This document shows, one piece after another, positions 12,861 through 23,658 of a stretch of DNA of 64,000 nucleotides. The first letter of the stretch is position 1. Every line of letters starts with the position of its first letter. Where the stretch lies: contig WBMV01008407.1 in assembly GCA_013396655.1 (NCBI GenBank), positions 610,583-674,582 of the forward strand, read 5' to 3'. The notes under the pieces were generated by a model, which had not been told where the DNA came from, searched no databases, and was given only the letters and a program-made list of their open reading frames with translations. This stretch comes from Campylorhamphus procurvoides. Lineage: Eukaryota > Chordata > Aves > Passeriformes > Dendrocolaptidae. Position numbers and translations under genes: made by a program.

Positions 12861-14338
12861 CAGGGAAACAAAAGCTTTTTGGATATGGCTGCTGCCCAGA
12901 GATTGCAAAGTAGATTGAGCTGTCAGCCTCACACACAAGATGAAGATTAATGAGTTGTGCAGACAATAAATATGAAGCAATGACCATAAATATGCTAATA
13001 GGTATTATCTATATACACTGTAATTGCTACAAAAATTAAAAAGTAGTGTAAAGGAAATAGGTCAGAGGGTGACAGATAGATAATCTTGGATGCTGAAGAT
13101 CTTTGGTTCAGTCAGATTCTCTACAGGTTTATTTCCTTCAATTAAACCCTTCAAAAGAGTAATTGTTTAAAAGCTGTTTGAATAATCTCTTTTGAAACAG
13201 AGGTTTATGGGAAAATGTTTATGAAAAAGTGACTTCAATGAACATATTATTGGAATGAAAAAGGTGACTACCAAAAGCAGAGATTAATGTCTGTCATCAG
13301 CTGCGCTTCACTAAGAGGTAAATATCTTAGTGGCACACTAGTGGGGACAGCAAGGAAAACATACTGAAGAGGCACAGCAGTTTTATCCACAGACACAAGC
13401 GATTAAGGTCATTCCAAGCAAAATATAGAAGAGTTGCCTGCACATTTGGCTGCATTGTTTCATTTAGTGTTTTCAGCCTAGCACACATTCATTTTTTTTT
13501 TATAATTGAAGAAGGGAAGGATGCCCACAGCTCGAATTTTTAGAGTACTTCCAATCAAGTCTGTTTTCCCAAATCATTACAAAGAGCACACAGTCTAGAT
13601 TTTTGACACCTGAAGATTTCAGTTAAACCTGAAACTCAGAGAGTTAAACATCAAACTATGTTAGCTAGATGTTTAAGTGCTTCAGCACCTAAGGCTACTG
13701 AAATTGTAGTGACACTGAAAATAAAGGCAATCATACTCTTTATATTCATGGCTTTGACTCTGTGTTCTCTCAGGCTTAGAAGTGCCACTAAATGCTTTTC
13801 AGGTCAGCTCACACCACCAATCTACTCTTCTCAGATTTTTAACTTCTGGAATGGGGAAACTGGCTTACCCAGATACTCTCACATATCTAGTTTACTGTTG
13901 TAATGTCAGGGTCACTGAAACATATTAGCTGTTTACTATTTTCTTCCATACTTTAACTAGAAGTTGCGTCAGTTTGACTCTTAAATTATCACTGCATGGA
14001 TTTTTGGCAAGCAGTCCACAAAGATTTAAAACTGCCTTACTCTCTCTATGCTAGTCTCCGTGCAAACATAACTGAATATCAACTATGCTTACCTATCATT
14101 TTGGAAGTTGCCCTTTCTAATTAAAAAATCCATTAAAACAAAGCAAAAAAGAAAAGATAAAAGTAGGGCATCATTTAGAAAAATATTTTACACAAAGATG
14201 GAAGTTGAAAGGAGAAGTACATCTTTCTGAATTGGTGAAGAGAGAGGACCCCTGGAAGCTGCAGGCTCAAGCACTGTGTTCTTGTTCCCTATCCCACCTC
14301 AGCAGTGACACTGCCTTTTTAAACTGGAGGCTGGAGTG

Positions 14339-15210
14339 TTCATGTCACATGCTGTCCCGACAAGGGACGTGAGCCCAGCAGATCAAGATGATGATAAGGA
14401 AGTTGAACCAATAGTCTAAATCATCAGGCAAGTTTGTAGAGGCAAGTCCAAGGTCAAGTCAGAAACATGAGTCAACAAATGGTGTTCAGGTCTGGTGATA
14501 ATAGCCATGATCAATCACAGTCCAGTGATTGCTGGGCAAGTCTATCCTTGCTAACCAAGCAGGTCCAAGGTCAAGCCATGAAGGCAGGCTGTAGCTCAGC
14601 CTGGATCAATGAAGTATGGCTGTGATGGAGCTGCAGACAAGTGCACTGACAGCATTGTCCAGGCAGGGACTGAAGGCCCAGGGAGGCTGACCACAGCTGT
14701 TAGGATCTAGTGGCAGACTCAGCCCTGACACACATACAAGAGATTGACCTTGTTTTCCTTCATCTTCATACAAGAGATTGTTGTGAGTTTTCCTAATAAG
14801 CTGAAAACAGGTAAATGCAAATCCCTACCAGGTCACAACTTCTCCATGACTTACATCTGCTGTGCCCCTGTAGCAAGAAGAGCACTGAGGTAAGCAGGAC
14901 TCAGTTTAGTACTTAGCACTGTATCATCTGTGCCTACTCACATGTCCCTCATCCAACTCACTTGAACCACATGGCAGATTAATTTAGAGTCACCTCCTTC
15001 CTGGCCAGGTCCATGGCGCACTTACTTATAAACAGAGGCTTCCCTTGAATCTCTTCAGTGCCTTCCCTCTCTGTATTACACTGCACTTTTTCATCTTGTT
15101 TTCATGAGACTAATAGTAACTTCTTCTTTCCCTGTTTATTTACGAATGTCTCTACCAATCTGAATTGCCTTGAGGCACTTTGCTTGCAATAAATCTTTTA
15201 TTTAATTTTT
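14339..15210 (+). repeat. Possible LTR-like or unclassified repeat
   Basis: The stretch has repeated phrases (gtccaaggtcaag at about 14447 and 14563; tacaagagattg at about 14736 and 14768), a tataaa-like ttataaacag at about 15026, and caataaatc at about 15188. The TATA-then-AATAAA layout about 160 bases apart resembles an LTR. Ends and target-site duplication were not found, so this is tentative. Confidence 0.3.
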
Positions 15211-16530
15211 TAGTTAAACAACTCTGTGTGTATCCATTATAAATTGTGTTTTAGGACTGACTAAAACGTCATCTCATGTAGAATCTCTGCAGTTTGTGAA
15301 GCCTTAGTTCCATGGATTTGCCAGACTTTACCATCATTTCCTACTGGGGTTTTTGGAAAATTAAATAAATTATATCAACAATGCAACAAAAATTTTTACC
15401 AGTTTTGAAGGAAGGATCTGTAGCAATAAGTACAAAGAAAGTGGCATTTTTGGTTTTGGTATGACTTTGGAGAAGGCCTATAACATTCATTGTCCTATTC
15501 TTACATGGAATTTTACCTGCATTTAAGCCTCAACTTCAGCTATTTTATAATATTAAGTAACTAAAAATGATAAATGAGGGACCTGAGAAATTATTGGGCT
15601 AGAGACTCATCATAATTCCAGAAGACCTAATGCAAGCAGACTAGAGAACAAAAATAATAAACATTACAATTAAAGAAAAGGAACATATATGAATAAAAGA
15701 AAATTTGAATGAAAGAAAAGAGTTAAAAGGGCATTGCTGCTCAGGGGTACATGGGACAGATATCTCACTGCTCGAATAAATAGCACATGTAAGAATAAAA
15801 GAACAGACTTCATACCCTTTGTTCAATAACCCACCACGTACAAGATATAGATATTATACTACTATGAAAATTCTATAGTTTCATGTTTCCACTTTGAGAG
15901 CCACTGCTGGGGTAGTGTGACCTAATCAGATATTCCTCTTTACCTAAGGCAGGAGGTCCATGGATTTTTAATGAATCTTATTTCAACAACTGGCTAAAAA
16001 AAAGCTGCAACAAATGAGTGTGTGCCATTTTCAAAGGCCTGTTCATTAAAAATGGGGGGTCTGCTTTAGCAGGATTTGCATGAAGGAACAAAATATCTCT
16101 GTCAAACTGCTTGTATGACGCAAGGTCCCCTCACAGTTCCTTCCATATAGAAATTAATTCCAACCATCCCTTGTCATCTGATTTCCATCTCTCTGTAAAC
16201 TAGTGTTTTCGGGGGTAGCTGTACCACAGCTGAACACGGGGTGCCACAACCAACTCAAGCTGCAGTTTCTGCATGCCACCACTTTGCTGCCTTTTTGTCT
16301 CTTGTCTTTACTCAGAGTTGCATGAATTTTTAAAAGAAGGGGCTATCTTCTACAGTTGCAATTCAGTAAAATAAGGTGCAATGCAAAAGAGTAAAGAAAC
16401 AAAGTTTTCAGCCGCTTCAGTTGCACATCAGTGATTCATGTACTACTAATTTGCTTCAGTATCATAAGAGGAAATTGGTTTGCCTGAATTTCAACCTTGC
16501 GACAGCAATAAAAAGGCCTATTCATAAAGT

Positions 16531-16629
16531 TCAGTTTCGTTTCCTGGATAAATCTCAGTTTCTATTCTTCCTGATAATGGTATCAGTTTCAGTTTTGTTT
16601 CCTGATCACAGCATCAGTTTCATTTCTTC
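16531..16629 (+). promoter_or_regulatory. Cluster of four interferon-response-like (ISRE/IRF) elements
   Basis: TCAGTTTC occurs at 16531, 16555, 16583 and 16614. On the minus strand each copy reads as a GAAACTGA core with a further GAA-type half-site upstream. The first site reads GGAAACGAAACTG on the minus strand, and the third AAAACTGAAACT, one base from the ISRE form GAAANNGAAACT. The cluster lies 20-120 bases upstream of a TATA box and just before the ISG12-like exon 1, where an interferon-inducible promoter should be. Binding by ISGF3 or IRF factors is inferred. Confidence 0.75.
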
Positions 16630-16647
16630 ACTGTTAGCTAGAGAGTG

Positions 16648-16654
16648 TATAAAA
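16648..16654 (+). promoter_or_regulatory. TATA box of the ISG12-like gene
   Basis: TATAAAA lies 55 bases upstream of the chosen ATG and just downstream of the response-element cluster. This predicts a transcription start near 16678 and a 5' UTR of about 30 bases. Confidence 0.7.
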
Positions 16655-16708
16655 AGATTGGCTGAACCTCACAGTGCTTCAAAGACTTCTCACCACCAGA
16701 CAGCAGAA

Positions 16709-16856
16709 ATGTCTGACCAGAATGTCCACAATGCTGGGTTCACTCCTTCTGGGATCTCAGCAGGATCGCTTGCATCATCAATGATGTCCCATGAAGCGAG
16801 AGCATCTGGGGGAGGTGTGCCTTCTGGAGGCCCCACTTCTACTCTCCAGGGAATGG
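16709..16856 (+). CDS. ISG12-like gene, coding exon 1 (first motif copy)
   Basis: The ATG at 16709-16711 follows cagaa. The exon encodes a short polar leader (MSDQNVHNA) and then motif copy one, including MMSHEARASGGG. It ends after one base of a Gly codon at a gtatga donor (16857). The exon-end phase matches that of the homologous exon in mammalian family members, where the motif also ends at a split Gly codon (family knowledge). Confidence 0.8.
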
Positions 16857-19800
16857 GTATGAGCAATTGTCTGTGTCTGTGTGGTTTTGTGGTTCAGTGT
16901 GTAGGATCAAATGATTTTTTTCCTTGAAAATAAATATACTTACCAATTAATCTCTTCTCTCCTACATTCCTGTATTGCACTGAAGACATAAGATTCCTAT
17001 ATTTAACTGTGTGTTAAGAGTGGGGTGTTATTAAAGGTGTTTTCTCTTTATGTATATATGCATGAATGAACACATACATATGAGGTATTCATGAGCTTTA
17101 GCACAGTGTTTATTTGAAGTTTGTGCTCTCTCTCCCTTCTGCTGGGAATCGTCAATAATATGGAGAGTCATGGTAGTAATAAGTAACTATGCACTTATGC
17201 AAGAACATGATCTGCGTACCTACATTTCATATAAATTATCAGATTTTCCTTGCTCCTTACTCCCACACATCCATGCAGGGAGAACTCATAAAACCTTATG
17301 CAAATGCTATAGCAGAGGGAAATCAGCTGCAGTCCAAGAGTTGATTTCATGAAGGGAATGTATACACATCCTTGACAGCACATATCTAAGTACTAAAATA
17401 AGGCATAGCTGCCTTTCACATGAGCTAACCCTGCAGGTATTTGCTGTTCTGTTGCTTGCACAGAGCAGTCCCTGACCAGAAGACTTTTAGCAGCTTGGCT
17501 TTTTTTTTTAACTCCAGATCCAGTGGGATTCATGCACAAGGTATTCTCCCTGCCAGACCTGCCTTTGTGACCCGATTCAGCAGGCATCCTCTAAACAGGC
17601 ATGACTACACGGAACAGAGTGCCCCATACAATCCTGCTTTACACAACAGCACAGTAATTAACTCTCTGACCTTGGATAAAGGCTTCAAAAGCCTTTCTGC
17701 CTTAGGGATCTTGGATCCACATGCCCCATGTGTCAGAAGTATGCTAACTAGCCGACTGATTATAGACAGGAATCTCTGCCATATTGGTCAACGACTGGTA
17801 CTTTCCATAGTAAGCAGGTAGAAATCTCCTGAAGGATGGAGCTGAACCTGACTCCTCCAGCCATAAAATGAGTGGTTGGCCAGATCAGCTGCCCAGGGTC
17901 AATTTGGGGCATTTTTGAAAGGTAAAAAATGTGATAAGCTTGAGCGAAAGGAAATAAGTTACTTTTTTTTTTTTTTAAGACATGATTTACACTGCTGCCA
18001 ATATTATTCATAGTTTGAGGCCCCCTAGACAGTGAGGGAATAAGTGACATAAGGGTCATTTAGAGATATACTGCATGTGACTCCTGAGAGGCATTTTTTA
18101 ATTTTCACTTTGTATGATCTGATCATTGATTTTAGGTTCCTGAATGCAGGGTTTATTGAATATTCAGTAGCAAAGAGCTTAAGGGATGGTAGCAGCCGAG
18201 GGACAGAATATGAGAGAGAGTCAGGAGAGGAGGGGGCAGAGAGAATGAAGAGCAGGAGAGCTGCTCTCAGGCACTACACTGCCTTAGCAGCAGGTATCCT
18301 GGTGTGGGGACATGCCACTTACTCACTCTAGTCATATGCTAGAGTCAGCTGCACAAGCTTGACTTCTGGTATAGATAAGGGTGGTACAGCTGTTCTCAGC
18401 ACACTCATAACCACTGACAAACTTCAGTGGTGATGTCCTATAAAGAGTGTGAAGTTGATATTTCTAAACTAAAATACTGAAGACTTGTATCCCTTCATGT
18501 GCTGAGAATCCTTATGAGGGAAAAGCAGAGCAAACATTTAACAATACCTAGTTTTATTATTGCAACATGTGTATTAACTACGGAATTTTATGAAAACCAC
18601 CATTTTGGTGAAGAGAAATCTCTGTGACTCAAGGAAACCTTAGCTATGCCGACAGGAGATATTCCAAAAGAGCTTTTAACCATGTGAAAAATGCTAGCTC
18701 TGTAACATTGCCAAGACAGGTGTGAGCTTTGGCTCCCTGCAGCAGGAGAGCTTGCCACACATTCTTTGCCTGATTGAGAGCTAAAAATGCCTGATTTCAT
18801 TTCCGCAGGTGCTCACTGAAATCTCTCCAAACACATCTTCTTAACCTTTTCATTCCGACTGTAACCCTTCCTCCCCCCAGAACAAACATGCTCGAAGGAG
18901 CGGCTGATTCTGCAGCAGGGCATGAGTATTGTTCAGTATCACTTTACAGAAGATGTTATAACAAGCTCATCACCAAAATATTTGAGCATCCTCCAGGAAA
19001 GCTTTAAGCATTATCATGAACATTTGTCATCACTAATGCTTTACTCCTCTCCCAGGAGAAAAGTTTGCAATGGAATATTTTGCATGGGGCTTATTTATAC
19101 CAAGAAGATACACATATAAATTGGCCACTGGCTACCACAGCTTGAGGTGTTTGAACTTTACAGGTATCTATTACAGGTTTATGCTAGCAAAAATGAAGTG
19201 AAAGGGACATGTCTGTCATGTGGAACAGTAAGCAGTGAGGTCTGCAACAATCCTTAGTTTCTGTAGGCGTTTCTTCCACAGTCCTTGACAGCTCCTCAGA
19301 AAAGTGCAATTTCAGCAGAGGCAAACTGTTCTGAAATTATTTTAGAGATCCAGGTTTATCAAAAACAGTCTGGGCAAGAGTTGTAGATTTTCTTTGTGTT
19401 CTGAGAACATTCATAAAAACACTGAGAATGTCCTTTCTCCAAAATGGCAGCTAAAAAGTGGTATACTGGCAGAAGAACTCAAGTAATGAGCAGTCACCTT
19501 GTCTTTTGATACATATGCTAGCCTTGATTTTTTAAAAAATATGATATTTTATAATTATCCCAAAAGGTTTCTTCCTTTTTTTGTCAGTAACATCTCCTTT
19601 GTAACTGTTCTAGGTGCCAGAGGTACAACCCATTCATCTGGTTTCACCAGCAGTGGGATCTCTGGTAATTCCACGGCCTCCCACATGATGTCCCAGGAGG
19701 CCAGAGCTCATGGTGGTGGAACTCCCAGAGGTGGTACAACCTCCACTGTCCAGTCCATCGGTAAGTGAGAATCCTCCTGATGAAGATGAGTTAACAAGTG

Positions 19801-20675
19801 ACTTCTGAGAAGTCAGTGGTATTTCAGCTCAAGTGTACATTTACTAGATGAAGAGATATAAACTAGAAAAGTGACCACTTTGTACTTGAAGAAACATTTC
19901 TCCTGTTTTTTGCTTTAAAGCTGGTGGGAAGATGAAACTGGGGAATTAGTGGAAATAACTATGCCACAAAGTTGCAAAGATAGGAGTGGACAGCAGAGAC
20001 AGAAATTTGAAACACACAGTGACGTTAAAAAAGCCCAATGGATGTTTAGGATATGCTTTCCTCAGCACCACAGTGGAAGTTCATAAATTCTTTTTTAATC
20101 ACAATTTCAGCATCAAACCAAGAGTTCCACACTTGAACATACAAAGCAGACTTAGTGGGAGGAAACAGCAAAACATGAGAATGGAGGTATCAGACTGACA
20201 GATGGGAATCATTAGTCCAGTTCTTGTGGCCTTTTAGAACAGCTTAGCTTTCTTTCCCTTCAAGGAAATTAATTGGGTCAAAAACAGAGGGATCTGCCTG
20301 CACTTACCAGCTTAAAGCAGAGAACAACACAAATTTTCCTTATCATCCTGCCAGGTTAATGTAACCCACATTTAGAGCAATCAAATCAGGGTATGAAAGA
20401 GCCGAGTCCATACCTGAATGCATGAGTAAGGATGCTAATTGTGGTAGCAGGATCCTATTGGCTTATGAAGAGAATTGAAGACAGGATTGAAGTTCCTAAT
20501 TTCAAGAAGTCTCTCTAAGTATAACACAGGCATTTGATTTCTCACTAGTGAACATTTGTAACCAATTCTTACATAGTCTGCATGTTTCCCTGTTCTGTAA
20601 CTTTGCTTTAAATTGTTCTCACATGTTTCTCTGTATTTGTCCTTAGCGATGGGTGGAAAAGGAGGAAGACACTGA
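16709..20675 (+). CDS. IFI6/IFI27 (ISG12)-family interferon-stimulated protein, polar variant with duplicated motif exon
   Basis: Three coding exons (16709-16856, 19614-19760, 20647-20675) with GT-AG introns, both phase 1, give a 107-residue protein. Exons 1 and 2 each encode a version of the ISG12-family motif starting GFT.SGIS and running through MMS.EARA.GGG to TLQ/TVQ; 28 of 41 aligned residues are identical. Exon 3 adds only AMGGKGGRH. Known family members are small hydrophobic proteins of mitochondrial or endoplasmic reticulum membranes, induced by type I interferon and linked to apoptosis and antiviral defence. Here the hydrophobic Ala/Ile positions of the motif are Glu, Arg, Ser or His and no membrane segment is visible, so location and function are open. 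The start was chosen because a TATA box lies 55 bases upstream and four interferon-response-like sites lie above that; the frame stays open further upstream. A poly(A) signal follows the stop. Family assignment is firm; the function is not. It could be a decaying copy, but no lesion is seen. Confidence 0.8.
16857..19613 (+). other. ISG12-like gene intron 1
   Basis: A 2.76-kb intron with a gtatga donor and a T-rich acceptor tract. It was checked for further motif copies and none were seen. The 126-codon frame at 17441-17821 has no recognisable domain. Confidence 0.7.
19614..19760 (+). CDS. ISG12-like gene, coding exon 2 (second motif copy)
   Basis: The acceptor is preceded by a T-rich tract and ends in ctag at 19613; the donor is gtaagt at 19761. 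The exon is 147 bases with phase 1 at both ends, so it can be duplicated or skipped without a frameshift. It encodes the second motif copy, with MMSQEARAHGGG matching the first copy closely. This indicates an internal exon duplication. Confidence 0.8.
19761..20646 (+). other. ISG12-like gene intron 2
   Basis: An 886-base intron with a gtaagt donor and ttccttag acceptor. No repeats or extra motif exons were seen. Confidence 0.75.
20647..20675 (+). CDS. ISG12-like gene, coding exon 3 and stop
   Basis: The acceptor ttccttag ends at 20646. With the base carried over from exon 2, the exon reads AMGGKGGRH and stops at TGA 20673-20675. Canonical relatives have a long hydrophobic tail at this point; here it is a nine-residue basic, glycine-rich tail. 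Confidence 0.7.
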
Positions 20676-20806
20676 AGAGAAGGAAAACATCAGTCTCGAA
20701 ATAAGCTCTGCATGCAGTTCATCCTTTACCAACAGCTTTGACAACTTCTCCCCTTCTTTGCTCTCCCTGTCACTGACATGCAAAGCAAAGCCTTTTCATG
20801 TGCACA

Positions 20807-20812
20807 AATAAA
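20807..20812 (+). terminator. Poly(A) signal of the ISG12-like gene
   Basis: AATAAA lies 132 bases after the stop codon and is followed by a TG-rich stretch. Cleavage is expected near 20825-20835, giving a 3' UTR of about 150 bases and an mRNA of roughly 500 bases before the tail. Confidence 0.75.
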
Positions 20813-22080
20813 GTTTCTGTTAAAGTGATGGATTCCTGCATTAAATTAGTGGGGACAGAGATGAGGGGCAGTTTATTCCTTAATTAAACATCCTCTGAAG
20901 CACAACCATATACAAACACAAGACAAAGGAATCTAAGGTATTTTGAACTACAAGGTTGTATTAGGAAAACCCTGGGGTTAGCAGCATTAGATTCTCCCAT
21001 TACAGGTAGCTTGCTTTGTTTGCTTTACAAAAAGTCATCACAGTGCAAAAGTTACCCCATTTTGAGAGAGAAGTACAGAAACACTTGTAAGGGACATCCA
21101 GCAGTTCCCTTTAGATCTACTTCTAACAGGCTATCAAATGAAATTCTATTTAATAAAAAATATACATAAGCAAATGAGAACAAGTTTGCAAGAAATTTCA
21201 CACCTCAGAGGCATGATTGATATTTGTATTCCTCTAGTGCTTCTAAAGTCCCTTTCACAACAATTTCAAGTTCCTGTTCGTTTTCTGAGAGGTGTCAGCT
21301 TTGTTCCAATTAGACTGAAACTACATCTATAAACTTATGATACCTGAGAACAGATAGGGAAGAGACCCCATTTCCTCTGGTACTGGTACCACTGTTTGGG
21401 CATTTTCCTGCTTGCCATGCGTGACTCCTTTCCTTCATAAGTATTCGTATGATGACATTCCCCCAAATACATATAACATTGTCCATTCCCACCTACAGAC
21501 TACCCCACATTTCCATCTTCCTTCTGTCTTTCTCAATCCTCATCCTCCTTGCCCTATAACCTCCCTGACACTGCATTTCTAACAAAAAAGTGCAGCTTCT
21601 CCTTCCCTTTCCCCACCCCTAGATGGAGGGAGAGAATCACATAACTTCAGGCCAGAGGTCAAGAGGTGCTGGATTTGTGGTGCTGCAAATCAGTTTTCTC
21701 CAATGACTTCTGTCACCCTACTTGAGCATTCCCATCTCAGCTGCATCTCTCCACAGCTGGGAAATGTGCTTGTGCCCATGAAACTTTATGCTGTCAGATA
21801 TGGTCTTCTCCCTGCTACCTAGGCACATTCCTGAATGGACTTGAGGAGCCAGTGTTTGCCTCCAGTTGCAGCAATTTAAATTGAATTATTTGATGAGGAA
21901 AAGAATGCTAGCACAGAGAAGAGCCTGATTAAGAGGGGGAGAAATGTATCTTCACTTGCTGTGCTATGCAAAGCATTAAAAGGCAATTGAAAAACAACGG
22001 TTTCATTTCATGTGATGGAGTTGCTGTCCTAGCAGGCAGCTATCTTGAGCAAATGCTTAAATGTAACCAGGAGTTGAAGT

Positions 22081-22105
22081 CATGAAATCATAGAATCATC
22101 AGCCC
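22081..22105 (-). mobile_element. Possible CR1 terminal scrap
   Basis: The stretch aaatcatagaatcatcag resembles the reverse complement of the CR1 terminal repeat. The sequence beyond it does not continue a CR1 pattern that I recognise, so it may be chance. Confidence 0.3.
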
Positions 22106-23560
22106 ATTCAAAAATTTCATCAGTCTCACAGTTGAGATTTTTTCCATGTGTTGAGATAGATTTTCCTTTGTTTAAAAGGATCCAATGGAACATTAAGTAC
22201 ATATTTAATAATGATGTATTTTAGAGTTTTCCACTTTAAAAATTCACCAATGAATCTGTTTTCCTGAACTGGAATTCAGACCTAAAAGCAGTGAAGATGG
22301 AACTAGAAACATCCTTTACAGATCTCAGTGCCTGCCAGTGCCACTGCAGGGAACAGCACACTATTCACAAATCACTATCACATCAACAGGAATGGATGTT
22401 TTCTTCCTCCCCACACTTTCTGTACAACTCCAGACTCAGAGATTTTTTCACACCATAGTGGTAGCTTATATTTGTATGTTAGCTTTCTCAGTTAATGACC
22501 TTGAATTCTTTTGGTCACTGCAAGGGAAAGCAGCAACATAATCATACGTGGGGGTTTTTATGAATATAAGATCAGGCACCTTTTAGCTGGACTTGAGTGG
22601 TAGTTTACGTGCTCATGAGCCTGTGAAAGTTTTCCTTCTCATTGCCTACATACTGGCTATCTACTGCTAATTGTAACTATTTACTTGTAATATTGCTGTT
22701 GTGTTGTGTAACAAAGAAAGAGAAGGAATGAAGACCATCATGTCCAGATAAAATAAAAACAATAATGAAGTTGTTATGAAGTTAAAAATTGAAGTATTCA
22801 GGACTCACAGACAACAATTAGTTTCAGGAGTCTGTGAATCTGATGGAGAACTGTGGAGCATGTGCTCTGGAATGGTATTTTAGATATAATTTTCATCCTT
22901 TCTTCTAATCTGTCTCTATTTTCCTCTAGCATCTCTCCAGATCTCAGTCACCTCTCTGCAACAATGATTTCCACACATGCCCCGGTCACCAAACACAAGG
23001 CAAAAGGTTTGGCTGGACACAAACAATAGGATCCAGAAACTGGTGTCAGCAGCCCCTGGAGGGGAAAGGGAGGGGGAGGCAGCTGGTTTTACTCTGATGG
23101 AGTTTCTGTTGCAACCTGCTTCTAAGAGATCTGCCTTTCCTGCTCTCCCCAACAAAACACCTTCCAATTAAGCAATTCCTTTTCCCTCTTACTTTTAAAC
23201 ATGCTTTAAGTCATCTTTGATCCCAGCAACCTCACAACTGCTGCAGGATGCATCAGCAGGGGGCTGTTTTCGTCTGCTGCCTTGGTTCACCCTCTGCAAG
23301 AACCGTGTTGGAGCACTTTGCTGGCCTGGACTCTGTGCCAGGACCTCAGGTCACCTGTAAAAAAGGCGGCAGCAGATTTGTCGAACAATTACTGGGGTAT
23401 AGACTGAGAAAGCAAGCTACACTCCCAAGAGCACAGCTATATTTTTCTAAGGTACATCATGATCTTTGTTAGTGGCAGCTTCATCAAAGTTCTGTCACCT
23501 CTTTACACATGAAGAAGAGAGCATAAGATTAGTATAAGGCAAAGGGATTTTGACTGAACA

Positions 23561-23658
23561 GTTTTTGTTTGGGTTTTTTGTTTTTTTGTTTTTGTGGTTG
23601 TTTGGTTGGTTGGTTTGGTTGGGTTTGGTTTTTTTGTGGGCTTTTTGGGGTTTTTTTG
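23561..23658 (+). repeat. G/T-only low-complexity tract
   Basis: About 100 bases are almost wholly G and T, with tttgg and ggttggttgg units. This is simple sequence with no coding content. Confidence 0.9.

Larger units (their letters stand above)
11842..16530. other. Intergenic sequence upstream of the ISG12-like gene
   Basis: It holds the possible noncoding element at 12400-12860 and the LTR-like stretch at 14339-15210. I see nothing else. Confidence 0.55.

Noticed and set aside
17441..17821. 126-codon frame in intron 1 of the ISG12-like gene
   Set aside because: No similarity to the motif and no suitable splice sites in phase with the flanking exons.
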